Assembly (NCBI RefSeq): GCF_001902145.1
Contig: NZ_MRST01000015.1
Location: 62,001-126,000 of the forward strand
DNA length: 64,000 bases
Direction: 5' to 3'
From: Pseudomonas fluorescens
GTDB taxonomy: Bacteria; Pseudomonadota; Gammaproteobacteria; Pseudomonadales; Pseudomonadaceae
Below the pieces are notes generated by a model. It was given only the letters and a program-made list of their open reading frames with translations. It was not told the origin of the DNA and ran no database searches. Shown in pieces: positions 44,832 through 54,750 of the stretch. The first letter of the stretch is position 1; each line of letters begins with the position of its first letter. Position numbers and translations under genes: made by a program.

Positions 44832-46034
44832 ATGACGACAGCCTCGCTTCACATCACCCTCATTACCGAAACCTTCCCGCCGGAAATCAACGGGGTGGCC
44901 AATACCCTTGGCCGTCTGTGCGAGGGTTTGCGCTCACGCGGCCATCAGGTCGAGCTGGTACGCCCACGCCAGAGTGCCGACCAAAGCCGCCCCAGCGACG
45001 ATGAACTGCTGCTGTGCCGCGGCTGGCCACTGCCCGGCTATCCAGGGCTGCAATGGGGCCAATCGTCAATGCGCAAGTTGCTGCGCCGCTGGACGCGCCA
45101 GCGCCCGGATGTGCTGTATATCGCCACGGAAGGGCCGCTGGGGCTCTCAGCGCTGCGCGCTGCGCGGCGCCTGGGGATCGGCGTAGTCAGCGGCTTTCAT
45201 ACCAACTTTCAGCAGTATTCGAACCAATATGGCTTGAGCCTGTTGAGCCGCGTGGTCACCCATTACCTGCGCTGGTTTCATAACCGCTCGAGCCTGACCC
45301 TGGTACCGAGCGCCAGCCAGCGCCTGGAGTTGGAACGCCGGAATTTCGAGCGTCTGGATATGTTATCTCGGGGTGTCGACAGCCAATTGTTCCACCCGGC
45401 CAAACGCGATAACGCCATGCGTGAAAATTGGGGATTGGAGAACCACGATATTGCCGTGCTGCATGTGGGGCGCCTGGCCCAAGAGAAGAACCTGAGGCTG
45501 CTCAAGCTCTGCTTTGATGCATTGCAGGCTGCCTATCCAATGCGGCGGATGAAGCTGATTGTGGTCGGTGATGGCCCCCAGCGCTCGTCGCTGGAACACG
45601 ATCTGCCCGAGGCAGTGTTCTGCGGAACTCAGCGCGGCGAAGAGCTGGCAAGGCATTACGCCTCAGGGGATTTGTTCCTGTTCCCCAGCCTGACCGAAAC
45701 CTTCGGCAATGTGGTGCTCGAAGCGATGGCGTCTGGCCTGGGAGTGGTGGCTTACGACCAGGCGGCCGCGAGCCAGCATCTGCGCCATGGCTATAGCGGC
45801 GCACTGGCAATGCCTGGGGATGAAGACGCGTTTTGCGACGCGGCCATCTGGCTGTTGGAGGAGCGCGAAACGTTGCGCAGAGTGCGCTTGAATGCCCGAC
45901 AACATGCCAGCCGTCAGGGCTGGCCGGCGATTATCGAGCAATTCGAGCGCCAGTTGCGTGGGGTATGCGAGGACGGTCAACCGGTGCCGGCCCTCTCACC
46001 GCTCACACCAGAGTCATCAACGCCTCACGACTGA
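44832..46034 (+). CDS. Glycosyltransferase family 4 (GT-B) protein
   Basis: A 400-residue cytoplasmic or peripheral glycosyltransferase. N-terminal ITLITETFPPEINGVANTLGRL is typical of the GT4 mannosyltransferase-like group, and the donor site includes the DIAVLHVGRLAQEKNLRLL strand, VGDGPQRSSLE and the E-x7-E motif in FLFPSLTETFGNVVLEAMASG. Related proteins mannosylate glycerol or glycolipids. I start at ATG 44832 (MTTASLH), since the upstream ATG 44799 gives an odd lead. Its 3' end overlaps the convergent OYE gene by 32 bases. Confidence 0.88.
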   Translation: MTTASLHITLITETFPPEINGVANTLGRLCEGLRSRGHQVELVRPRQSADQSRPSDDELLLCRGWPLPGYPGLQWGQSSMRKLLRRWTRQRPDVLYIATEGPLGLSALRAARRLGIGVVSGFHTNFQQYSNQYGLSLLSRVVTHYLRWFHNRSSLTLVPSASQRLELERRNFERLDMLSRGVDSQLFHPAKRDNAMRENWGLENHDIAVLHVGRLAQEKNLRLLKLCFDALQAAYPMRRMKLIVVGDGPQRSSLEHDLPEAVFCGTQRGEELARHYASGDLFLFPSLTETFGNVVLEAMASGLGVVAYDQAAASQHLRHGYSGALAMPGDEDAFCDAAIWLLEERETLRRVRLNARQHASRQGWPAIIEQFERQLRGVCEDGQPVPALSPLTPESSTPHD

Positions 46035-47106
46035 AGGGCAAGATGTCACCCTCGCGCCCTTCGCGCACCTTCACCGCCCAATCCGGGTCCACCAGCAAGG
46101 CACGGCCCACTGCCACGAGGTCGAACTCATCGTTGTTCAGGCGCTCCAGCAGTTTCTCCAGGCTGGCAGGCTGGGCAACTTTGTCGGTGTTGACCATGAA
46201 CTGCAGGAACTCGCCATCCAGGCCCACGCTGCCTACCGTGATGGTTGGCTTACCTGTGAGCTGACGCGTCCAACCGGCCAGGTTAAGGTCGGAGCCTTCA
46301 AATTCCGGCTCCCAGAAACGACGGGTGGAGCAGTGGAAAATATCCACGCCAGCGTCAGACAGTGGCTTGAGAAACTCACCCAACGCCTTAGGGGTTTGCG
46401 CCAGGCGCGCGGTGTAGTCCTGCTGCTTCCACTGGGAGAAACGCAAGATGATCGGAAAGCCCGGGCCGACAGCGGCGCGGGTGGCCTGGATCAGTTCAAT
46501 GGCGAAGCGCGAACGGTTGGCCAGGCTGCCGCCGTATTCGTCGGTGCGCTGGTTGCTGCCTTCCCAGAAGAACTGGTCCACGAGGTAGCCGTGGGCACCG
46601 TGGATTTCCACGCCGTCCATGCCGATGGCCTGGGCATCCTTGGCGGCTTGGGCGAAGGCGTTGATCACGTCCTTGATGTCCTGTTTGGTCATGCCGTGCA
46701 CAACGACATTGCCGTCCTTGAGCTTTTCCATCGGGCCATAAGCCGGCACGCTGGCGTCAGGTTCGGTGCCGATACGGCGCACACTGCCCACATGCCAAAG
46801 CTGCGGGACAATCTTGCCGCCTTCGGCGTGGACTGCATCGACCACTTTCTTCCAGCCAGCCAAGGCGGCTTCACCGTAGAAATGCGGCACGTTGGGGTAG
46901 CCATTGGAGGCTGGGTGCCCGACCACCGTGCCTTCAGTAATGATCAAGCCCACACCGGCAGCGGCACGGCGGCGGTAGTACTCAATGACTTTGGAATTGG
47001 GTACGCCGCCTGGGGAGAACGAGCGGGTCATGGGCGCCATGACCACGCGGGTCGACAGTTGCAATGCACCGAGCTGGAAGGGTTTGAACAAGGCTTGGAC
47101 GGGCAT
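46003..47106 (-). CDS. Old Yellow Enzyme-family NADH:flavin oxidoreductase
   Basis: A 367-residue FMN TIM barrel from ATG 47106 (GGAG ribosome site six bases before). Landmarks are PMTRSFSPGGVPN (about 25-37), VPQLWHVGSVRR (the His of the substrate pair) with GVEIHGAHGYLVDQFFWEGSNQRTDEYGG (about 175-200) and VAVGRALLVDPDW near the end. It reduces activated alkenes, nitro compounds or similar electrophiles with NAD(P)H. Close to xenobiotic reductase/NemA. Monocistronic. Confidence 0.93.
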   Translation of the reverse strand: MPVQALFKPFQLGALQLSTRVVMAPMTRSFSPGGVPNSKVIEYYRRRAAAGVGLIITEGTVVGHPASNGYPNVPHFYGEAALAGWKKVVDAVHAEGGKIVPQLWHVGSVRRIGTEPDASVPAYGPMEKLKDGNVVVHGMTKQDIKDVINAFAQAAKDAQAIGMDGVEIHGAHGYLVDQFFWEGSNQRTDEYGGSLANRSRFAIELIQATRAAVGPGFPIILRFSQWKQQDYTARLAQTPKALGEFLKPLSDAGVDIFHCSTRRFWEPEFEGSDLNLAGWTRQLTGKPTITVGSVGLDGEFLQFMVNTDKVAQPASLEKLLERLNNDEFDLVAVGRALLVDPDWAVKVREGREGDILPFSREALMTLV

Positions 47107-47213
47107 GGAGCGCTCCACGGCTAAGGAATTTATGACGTGGATAATATGGAGACTACAGCGCCACTCCTAGCACTATTGATCTAAATGATTAAGGTATTAG
47201 AAGTACCCGAATA

Positions 47214-47316
47214 CCTGTAGGAGCGAGCTTGCTCGCGAAGCACCTGAGGACGTCGCGTATTTAAGGAAGCACGCGTTATCGTTGGCGTTTTTCGCGAGCA
47301 AGCTCGCTCCTACAGG
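47214..47316. repeat. REPIN (class A REP pair)
   Basis: Inverted CTGTAGGAGCGAGCTTGCTC arms with a spacer ending GCGTTATCGTTGGCG, as in the other class A elements; between OYE and gpx genes. Confidence 0.9.
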
Positions 47317-47324
47317 GGGCGGAG

Positions 47325-47807
47325 TCAGCTCAGGGCTTTTTCGATGGCCTGGATGATGGAGGGATCGTCTGGGGGCGTACGGGGTGAGAAGCGCACAAGT
47401 ACACGGCCATCTTTACCTAACAGGAATTTCTCGAAGTTCCAAGTGATATCCCCGGGGAATTCAGCGCCCTCGCCCGCCAGCAAACGGTACAACTGGTGCC
47501 GATCAGGCCCGTTGACCTCGATCTTGCTGCCCAGTGGAAAGGTCACGCCGTAGTTCAGGCTGCAGAACTGCTGAATCTGCTCCTCGGTGCCCGGCTCCTG
47601 GCCTGCAAACTGGTTGCATGGCAAGCCGAGCACTGTGAACCCTTGGTCCTTGTACTGCTGATAGAGGTTTTCCAACGCCGCGTATTGCGGGGTCAAACCA
47701 CACTTGGACGCCACATTGACCACCAGCACAACTTGGCCCTTGAAAGGCGCCAGCGGTAGCTCTTGTCCGTCCAGGGCTTTGAGTTTCAGATCGTGGAAAG
47801 CACTCAT
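47325..47807 (-). CDS. Glutathione peroxidase-family (thioredoxin-type) peroxidase
   Basis: A 160-residue Cys-peroxidase from ATG 47807 (TCTGGAG site). Peroxidatic Cys is C36 in NVASKCGLTPQY; GLPCNQFAGQEPG carries the catalytic Gln and a second Cys usable as resolver, and ITWNFEKFL supplies the Trp-Asn pair. Family members in bacteria mostly use thioredoxin. Cytoplasmic; reduces hydroperoxides. Upstream neighbour creA is 100 bases away, so it is likely monocistronic. Confidence 0.92.
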   Translation of the reverse strand: MSAFHDLKLKALDGQELPLAPFKGQVVLVVNVASKCGLTPQYAALENLYQQYKDQGFTVLGLPCNQFAGQEPGTEEQIQQFCSLNYGVTFPLGSKIEVNGPDRHQLYRLLAGEGAEFPGDITWNFEKFLLGKDGRVLVRFSPRTPPDDPSIIQAIEKALS

Positions 47808-47909
47808 GACGAACTCCAGATATCCCATGTTCTTTGCATTGCAGCCCTTCGGAGCTTACAACCGGCAAAGCTGCAATCATAGACGCCGGTGACAAAACTC
47901 GCCTGCAGG

Positions 47910-48374
47910 TTACTGAGCGGTCGGCCAGGGCAGAATCGGAATTGCCGTTACCGCATTCTGCGGGCTGCCTTCGATCAGACGGTCGCTGTACACCAGATAC
48001 ACCAGGGTATTGCGCTTCTTGTCGAGGAAACGCACCACCTGCATGGTCTTGAACACCAGGGACGTGCGTTCCTTGAACACCTCGTCGCCGTCCTTGAGCT
48101 CACCCTTGAAGTGGATCGGGCCCACCTGGCGGCAAGCGATCGAGGCTTCGGCACGATCTTCAGCCAGGCCCAGGCCGCCCTTTACGCCGCCGGTCTTGGC
48201 ACGCGACAGGTAGCAGGTCACGCCATCGACCTTGGGGTCGTCAAACGCTTCAACCACAATCCGGTCGTTGGGGCCCACGAACTTGAACACCGTCGACACT
48301 TGGCCGACTTCTTCGGCCGAAGCCAGCAGTGGCATGGCCAGCAGCAGGCCGAGCAATCCCTTTATCACGCGCAT
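47910..48374 (-). CDS. creA: CreA-family periplasmic protein
   Basis: A 154-residue protein with a signal peptide ([15 protein letters not shown]) and the CreA core [38 protein letters not shown], ending in GEL...[31 protein letters not shown]. Function unknown. It lies 17 bases after proB on the same strand and may be co-transcribed. Confidence 0.93.
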   Translation of the reverse strand: MRVIKGLLGLLLAMPLLASAEEVGQVSTVFKFVGPNDRIVVEAFDDPKVDGVTCYLSRAKTGGVKGGLGLAEDRAEASIACRQVGPIHFKGELKDGDEVFKERTSLVFKTMQVVRFLDKKRNTLVYLVYSDRLIEGSPQNAVTAIPILPWPTAQ

Positions 48375-48390
48375 CGTGTATTTCCTATGG

Positions 48391-49509
48391 TTAAACCAGG
48401 ATCAGGTTGTCGCGGTGCACCAGTTCCGGTTCCGCCATATAACCCAAGAGTCCGACAATGGCGTCGGAAGATTGTCCAATAATCTTCTGTGCTTCCAGGG
48501 CGCTGTAATTGGCCAGGCCGCGCGCGATCTCGCGACCGTCTGGCGCAACGCACACCACCATCTCGCCACGGCGGAAGCTGCCTTGCACCAACTTCACACC
48601 CACCGGCAGCAGGCTCTTGTTGCCCTGGGACAAGGCCGATACGGCCCCCGCATCCAGCACCAGCGTGCCACGGGTTTGCAGGTGACCGGCCAGCCATTGC
48701 TTGCGCGCCGCCAGCATGCCGCGCTCCGGCGACAGCAGCGTACCGATGCGCTCACCGGCCTTGAGGCGATCGAGCACGCGCTCCAGGCGCCCGCCAACGA
48801 TGATGGTGTGGGCGCCCGAACGCGCCGCCAGGCGCGCGGCGCGCAACTTGGTCTGCATGCCACCGCGGCCCAGGGCACCGCCGACACTGCCGGCGACCGC
48901 ATCCAGCGCCGGGTCGTCGGCGCGGGCTTCATAGATAAGCTGGGCATCGGGGTTGTTGCGCGGGTCGGCGTCGAACATGCCATCGCGGTCGGTGAGGATC
49001 ACCAACAAGTCGGCCTCTACCAGGTTGGCCACCAGGGCGGCCAGGGTGTCGTTGTCACCGAAGCGGATTTCGTCAGTGACCACAGTGTCGTTCTCGTTGA
49101 TGACCGGGATGACCTTGAGCTCCACCAGCGCGCGCAAGGTGCTGCGGGCGTTGAGGTAGCGCTTGCGGTCGGACAGGTCGTCGTGGGTCAGCAACACCTG
49201 CGCCGTATGGCGGCCGTGCTCTGCAAAGCTGGATTCCCAGGCTTGTACCAGGCCCATCTGGCCGATGGCGGCAGCGGCTTGCAGTTCGTGCATCGCGCTG
49301 GGTCGCGCGGTCCAGCCGAGGCGGCTCATCCCGGCGGCAACCGCTCCGGACGACACCAGCACCAACTCAACGCCTGCTTCATGCAAGGCCACCATCTGCT
49401 CGACCCAGACGCTCATGGCTGCGCGATCCAGACCTTTGCCATCCGCCGTCAACAGCGCACTGCCGATTTTCACGACCCAGCGCTGCGCACCTGTCACTTT
49501 GCTCCGCAT
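48391..49509 (-). CDS. proB: Glutamate 5-kinase ProB
   Basis: A 372-residue enzyme for the first step of proline biosynthesis. Amino-acid kinase domain with VVKIGSALL (15-23), [15 protein letters not shown] (about 50-64) and [12 protein letters not shown] (about 150), [15 protein letters not shown] (about 210-224), followed by a C-terminal PUA domain ([25 protein letters not shown]). Start ATG 49509 has AAGG 9 bases before. Downstream of obg, after obg's terminator. Confidence 0.96.
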   Translation of the reverse strand: MRSKVTGAQRWVVKIGSALLTADGKGLDRAAMSVWVEQMVALHEAGVELVLVSSGAVAAGMSRLGWTARPSAMHELQAAAAIGQMGLVQAWESSFAEHGRHTAQVLLTHDDLSDRKRYLNARSTLRALVELKVIPVINENDTVVTDEIRFGDNDTLAALVANLVEADLLVILTDRDGMFDADPRNNPDAQLIYEARADDPALDAVAGSVGGALGRGGMQTKLRAARLAARSGAHTIIVGGRLERVLDRLKAGERIGTLLSPERGMLAARKQWLAGHLQTRGTLVLDAGAVSALSQGNKSLLPVGVKLVQGSFRRGEMVVCVAPDGREIARGLANYSALEAQKIIGQSSDAIVGLLGYMAEPELVHRDNLILV

Positions 49510-49574
49510 CATCTTCAACCTTAGAGTGAGGGCCGCGCGACCCAGCGCTGCCCATAACGTTATACCCGGATACC

Positions 49575-49600
49575 AAAACGCCGCTCCAGAGAGCGGCGTT
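49575..49600 (-). terminator. Terminator after obg
   Basis: AACGCCGCTC / GAGCGGCGTT stem with a 4-base loop; minus strand continues TTTTGG. Confidence 0.85.
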
Positions 49601-49618
49601 CAAGTTTATCGCAACGGA

Positions 49619-50872
<1,254 letters not shown>

Positions 50873-50990
50873 CTAAGAAACCAAGACATAAGACTCTTGC
50901 AAAAATGAGCGCAGCGACCTCAATCAGCGACCGCAAACCAGCGCCTGAGCTCATCACAGACAGCTTTGCAAGAGACTCACTCCACAAACG

Positions 50991-51019
50991 AAAAAGCCCC
51001 GTCGCAAGACAGGGCTTTT
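50991..51019 (-). terminator. Terminator after rpmA
   Basis: AAAAGCCC / GGGCTTTT stem with T-run on the minus strand, between rpmA and obg. Confidence 0.8.
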
Positions 51020-51034
51020 CCAGCGATCTCGCAA

Positions 51035-51292
51035 TTAAGCTGCGACAACGCTCACGTAACGGCGGTTGAACGCGCCCTTTACTTCGAACTTGATCACGCC
51101 TTCGATTTTAGCGAAGAGGGTGTGATCCTTACCCATGCCAACACCGTAACCGGCGTGGAATTGGGTGCCGCGCTGACGCACGATGATGTTGCCCGGAATG
51201 ATTTTCTGGCCGCCATACATCTTAACGCCAAGGCGTTTGGCTTCTGAGTCGCGACCGTTACGGGTACTACCACCAGCTTTTTTGTGTGCCAT
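51035..51292 (-). CDS. rpmA: 50S ribosomal protein L27
   Basis: An 85-residue basic ribosomal protein beginning [20 protein letters not shown] with the family core [15 protein letters not shown]. It contacts the peptidyl-transferase centre. It follows rplU by 34 bases in the rplU-rpmA operon and has its own terminator before obg. Confidence 0.98.
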   Translation of the reverse strand: MAHKKAGGSTRNGRDSEAKRLGVKMYGGQKIIPGNIIVRQRGTQFHAGYGVGMGKDHTLFAKIEGVIKFEVKGAFNRRYVSVVAA

Positions 51293-51326
51293 GAGTCAAT
51301 TCTCCTAGTGAGGAATTAGGCTGAAA

Positions 51327-51641
51327 TTAAGCCTGAATACCGGTGATTTTGATCTCGGTGTACCACTGGCGGTGGCCCATACGCTTCATGTGGTGCTTAC
51401 GACGACGGAACTTGATGATGCGGACTTTATCGTGACGACCTTGGGAGATCACTTCAGCCACAACGGTAGCGCCAGCAACAACTGGAGCGCCGATGTTCAC
51501 GTCATCGCCATTGGCGACCAACAGAACGCGATCAAAAGTAACGGATTCGCCAGTAGCGATTTCCAGTTTCTCGATCTTCAGGTATTCACCTGGGGCGACC
51601 TTGTATTGCTTGCCACCAGTAACAATTACTGCGTACGACAT
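51327..51641 (-). CDS. rplU: 50S ribosomal protein L21
   Basis: A 104-residue ribosomal protein from ATG 51641 ([15 protein letters not shown]); codons before it are not part of the family. The C-terminal [24 protein letters not shown] is diagnostic. First gene of rplU-rpmA, divergent from ispB 239 bases away. Confidence 0.98.
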   Translation of the reverse strand: MSYAVIVTGGKQYKVAPGEYLKIEKLEIATGESVTFDRVLLVANGDDVNIGAPVVAGATVVAEVISQGRHDKVRIIKFRRRKHHMKRMGHRQWYTEIKITGIQA

Positions 51642-51880
51642 GGTATTTCTCCGATAATCCTGCTCACCCAGCGCTTTATAAGAAGAGGTATTGGCTGGCA
51701 TGGCTGCATGGGATGGACGTCCCGAATGCAATTGCGTAAGGCAGGTGCTGCCCAGGAAGTTCAGGGTGCGCGATTGTACGCAAGGTAAAGGGGCGTTGCA
51801 AGGGGGCGTCTATCGCGCCTTGACACTGCGGGGTGAGGGTCCTAGCATGCCGCGCAACCCTTCTGGAGCGACTGTCGCTG

Positions 51881-52849
51881 ATGCAACCCCAAGCTTTCTA
51901 CCGCGCGGTCGCGGACGATTTTAGCGCCGTCGACGGCATCATCAAGCAGCAGCTGACGTCTAAAGTGCCGCTGGTCTCCAAAATTGGCGACTACATTACG
52001 TCGGCGGGCGGCAAACGCCTGCGTCCTTTATTAGTGTTGCTGTGCGGCAAGGCCCTGGGCCGTGAAGGCGATGACCTGCGCCTGCTGGCCGCCACGATCG
52101 AATTCCTGCACACAGCCACCCTGCTGCATGACGACGTGGTCGACATGTCCGGCATGCGCCGTGGTCGCGAGACCGCAAACGCGATGTGGGGCAATGCGCC
52201 CAGCGTGTTGGTGGGCGACTTCCTGTATTCGCGCTCGTTCGAAATGATGGTCGAGCTGGGCTCGATGCCCGTGATGAAGATTCTTTCACAGGCCACACGC
52301 ATCATCGCCGAAGGCGAAGTGTTGCAGCTGTCCAAAGTCCGCGACGCCAGCACCACTGAAGAAACCTATATGGAAGTGATTCGCGGCAAAACCGCGATGC
52401 TCTTCGAAGCCTCCACCCACAGTGCCGCCGCGCTGTGTGGCGCCACCGCCGAACAGGCCGAGGCCCTGCGCACGTTCGGTGATCACCTGGGCGTGGCGTT
52501 CCAACTGGTGGATGACCTGCTCGACTACAAAGGCGACGCCGAAACCCTGGGCAAGAACGTCGGTGACGACCTGGCCGAGGGCAAGCCGACCTTGCCGCTG
52601 ATCTACACCATGCGCGAAGGCACGCCGGAACAGGCTGCCCTGGTGCGCAAGGCGATCCAGAAAGGCGGGATCGAAGACCTGGAAGCCATCCGTGCCGCCG
52701 TAGAAGCCTCGGGTTCCCTGGAGTACACCGCGCAACTGGCGCGTGACTACGTGGCGCGGGCGATCACATGCCTGCAAGCGCTGCCGGCCAGTGAATACCG
52801 GGATGCCCTGGTTGAGCTGAGTGAGTTTGCGGTCGCCCGTACTCACTGA
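51881..52849 (+). CDS. ispB: Polyprenyl diphosphate synthase IspB (octaprenyl/nonaprenyl)
   Basis: A 322-residue trans-prenyltransferase making the side chain of ubiquinone. First aspartate-rich motif [11 protein letters not shown] and second DDLLDYKGD (about 208-216) are intact, with GGKRLRPLL (about 44-52) for substrate binding. Chosen start ATG 51881 ([10 protein letters not shown]) fits family length; the chain length in pseudomonads is usually nine isoprene units. Divergent from rplU. Confidence 0.95.
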   Translation: MQPQAFYRAVADDFSAVDGIIKQQLTSKVPLVSKIGDYITSAGGKRLRPLLVLLCGKALGREGDDLRLLAATIEFLHTATLLHDDVVDMSGMRRGRETANAMWGNAPSVLVGDFLYSRSFEMMVELGSMPVMKILSQATRIIAEGEVLQLSKVRDASTTEETYMEVIRGKTAMLFEASTHSAAALCGATAEQAEALRTFGDHLGVAFQLVDDLLDYKGDAETLGKNVGDDLAEGKPTLPLIYTMREGTPEQAALVRKAIQKGGIEDLEAIRAAVEASGSLEYTAQLARDYVARAITCLQALPASEYRDALVELSEFAVARTH

Positions 52850-52874
52850 TTGCGCAATGTGGCAAGTGGGCTTG

Positions 52875-52964
52875 TGTGGGAGCGGGCTTGCTCGCGAAGA
52901 CGGCGGGCCAGTTAATACAGCTATTGACTGATCTACCGCCTTCGCGAGCAAGCCCGCTCCCACA
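52875..52964. repeat. REPIN (class B REP pair)
   Basis: Inverted TGTGGGAGCGGGCTTGCTCG arms around a spacer with ATTGACTGATCTACC, between ispB and the PhnA-like gene. Confidence 0.9.
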
Positions 52965-53058
52965 TTTGGAATTCATTGCCCATTCAAGATCCCGCCCCTG
53001 CTACAAAACCCTATATAATGTGCGACTTTTAGCCATCCCTGACTTTCTAGGAGCTTTA

Positions 53059-53400
53059 GTGAGCACGTTGCCACCCTGCCCAAAATGCAATTCCGAATAC
53101 ACCTACGAAGACGGCGCCCAACTGGTCTGCCCGGAATGCGCCCATGAGTGGTCCGCCAATGGCGAGGCCGAAGTGGCCGGCGATGAGACCGTGAAGAAAG
53201 ACTCTGTGGGCAACGTCCTGCAGGATGGCGACACCATCACCGTGATCAAGGACCTCAAGGTCAAGGGCACTTCCCTGGTGGTCAAGGTGGGCACCAAGGT
53301 CAAGAACATCCGCCTGTGCGACGGCGACCACGATATCGACTGCAAGATCGACGGTATCGGCCCGATGAAACTCAAATCCGAGTTCGTGCGCAAAGTCTGA
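53059..53400 (+). CDS. PhnA/YjdM-family zinc-ribbon protein
   Basis: A 113-residue protein beginning with GTG at 53059, supported by TAGGAG at 53048-53053; frame upstream is open but runs through a REPIN and has no ribosome site. Two CxxC pairs ([21 protein letters not shown], residues 7-27) form an N-terminal zinc ribbon, followed by a compact KOW-like beta domain ([18 protein letters not shown]). The name alkylphosphonate utilisation is historical; YjdM-type proteins have no firm function. Confidence 0.9.
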   Translation: MSTLPPCPKCNSEYTYEDGAQLVCPECAHEWSANGEAEVAGDETVKKDSVGNVLQDGDTITVIKDLKVKGTSLVVKVGTKVKNIRLCDGDHDIDCKIDGIGPMKLKSEFVRKV

Positions 53401-53517
53401 TCCTGCTGCATTCCATCCCGCGCCCGCCGCGGGATGGCGTTTCGCCCTCTGCGTTGATCGAACGCAATACCCACACAGAAAAACCCAGAAACTGCCAATA
53501 GACGCTTGCTATTCTAC

Positions 53518-53537
53518 GAATAAGAATTATTCTCATT
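53518..53537. promoter_or_regulatory. Fur-box-like palindrome
   Basis: GAATAAGAATTATTC is a perfect AT-rich dyad, and with the following TCATT it fits much of the 19-base Fur consensus (GATAATGATAATCATTATC), just upstream of a small gene at 53561. Confidence 0.55.
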
Positions 53538-53560
53538 GAAACCCATCAAGGAGAACGACC

Positions 53561-53818
53561 ATGACTTATTTGATAGATGCCTGGCTGGATCGCCCCCACC
53601 CTTACCTGCGAATCCTGCATCGGGAAACCGGTGAAGTCTGTGCGGTGCTTGAGGAAGAAGCGCTGAACGAGCTGCAGGACCAGGGCGATCTGGACGTGAA
53701 TGGCCTGAGTTCCAGTGAGCCTGGGGTGCTGAAGGAAGTGGTGAGGAACCTGTTTCTGTTCTGCTATGCACGAGCGTTGCGCCCGGCGACCGACTTGAAT
53801 GGCAAGTTCCATCCATGA
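53561..53818 (+). CDS. Small conserved hypothetical protein behind a Fur-box-like site
   Basis: An 85-residue acidic soluble protein from ATG 53561 with a strong AAGGAGA site 10 bases before. The sequence begins MTYLIDAWLDRPHPYLRILHRETGEVCAVLEEEALNEL; the rest is helical (LKEVVRNLFLFCYARAL). I do not recognise a function. A Fur-box-like palindrome lies 24 bases upstream, so expression may rise in iron shortage. It ends 60 bases before the convergent FKBP gene, with a large palindrome between them. Confidence 0.8.
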   Translation: MTYLIDAWLDRPHPYLRILHRETGEVCAVLEEEALNELQDQGDLDVNGLSSSEPGVLKEVVRNLFLFCYARALRPATDLNGKFHP

Positions 53819-53830
53819 AGAAACTGGCAA

Positions 53831-53866
53831 TACCTGTTGGGGCGAACGCGTTCGTCCCAACAGGTA
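53831..53866. repeat. 36-base near-perfect palindrome between convergent genes
   Basis: Every base from 53831 to 53866 pairs about the centre (53848/53849) except one G-T. It lies 12 bases after the 53561 gene and 11 before the FKBP stop, and lacks a T-run on either strand. Could be a bidirectional terminator, a different REP type or a protein-binding dyad. Confidence 0.7.
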
Positions 53867-53877
53867 ACCAGCAGGTT

Positions 53878-54495
53878 TTACAGAACGTCGAGCAGCTCGA
53901 CGTCGAATACCAGAACGCTGTGCGGCGGGATGCTGCCAACGCCTTGAGCGCCGTAAGCCAGTTCGCTCGGCACGTACAGGCGCCACTTGCTGCCGGCACT
54001 CATCAGTTGCAGGGCTTCGGTCCAGCCGGCGATCACGCCACCCACCGGGAATTCTGCAGGCTGGCCGCGCTCGTAGGAGCTGTCGAACACAGTGCCGTCG
54101 ATCAGGGTGCCGTGGTAGTGAGTACGCACTTGGTCTTCACGGGTAGGCTTGGCGCCGGTACCGGCCGTCAGCACTTCAAATTGCAGGCCGGAAGCCAGGG
54201 TGGTGATGCCATCACGCTTGGCGTTTTCCGCCAGGAAAGCCAGGCCAGCGCCCGCTGCAGCTTCAGCCTTGGCAGCGGCTTCGGCTTGCATGATTTCGCG
54301 GATCACTTTGAAGCTGGCCGCCATTTGCTCTTGGTCCACACGGCTTGGCGAGCCTGCGAACGCGTCGGTCAGGCCGGCCAGGATCGCGTCCAGGCTGACG
54401 CCCGGTGGCGGGTTGTCGCGCAGTTGGTCGCCCAACTGACGGCCGATACCGTAGCTGACGCGGGTTTCGTCGGTGGACAGATTAACTTCGGACAT
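53878..54495 (-). CDS. fklB: FKBP-type peptidyl-prolyl isomerase (FklB-like)
   Basis: A 205-residue protein from ATG 54495 (MSEVNLSTDE). N-terminal helical dimerisation region (8-90, with the alanine-rich AEAAAKAEAAAGAG stretch), then an FKBP domain (about 110-205: VRTHYHGTLIDGTVFDSSYERG, GWTEALQLMSAGSKW, AYGAQGVGSIPPHSVLVFDVELL). No signal peptide, so FklB/FKBP22-type and cytoplasmic. Confidence 0.93.
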   Translation of the reverse strand: MSEVNLSTDETRVSYGIGRQLGDQLRDNPPPGVSLDAILAGLTDAFAGSPSRVDQEQMAASFKVIREIMQAEAAAKAEAAAGAGLAFLAENAKRDGITTLASGLQFEVLTAGTGAKPTREDQVRTHYHGTLIDGTVFDSSYERGQPAEFPVGGVIAGWTEALQLMSAGSKWRLYVPSELAYGAQGVGSIPPHSVLVFDVELLDVL

Positions 54496-54750
54496 GAAGA
54501 GGCTCCGCTGTAGGACGCCACGGTTTCCCGCGCCGCCCAGAACTAAAAGGGCCCGCAGACTAGCACACATGAGCGGGCCGTGATCAGCCCCACCCCGGCA
54601 TCGCCGTTGCGCGCCAGCGACCCTTCGTCGACGAACAATAAAAGTATTTCAGAATCATCCTTTCCCGCCGATACAGCCCTACACATCTTGGCTGGCTCAA
54701 ACAAAAACACACCGTCCAGCAGACAGACATCACTCTTCAAGGAGCTTTCG

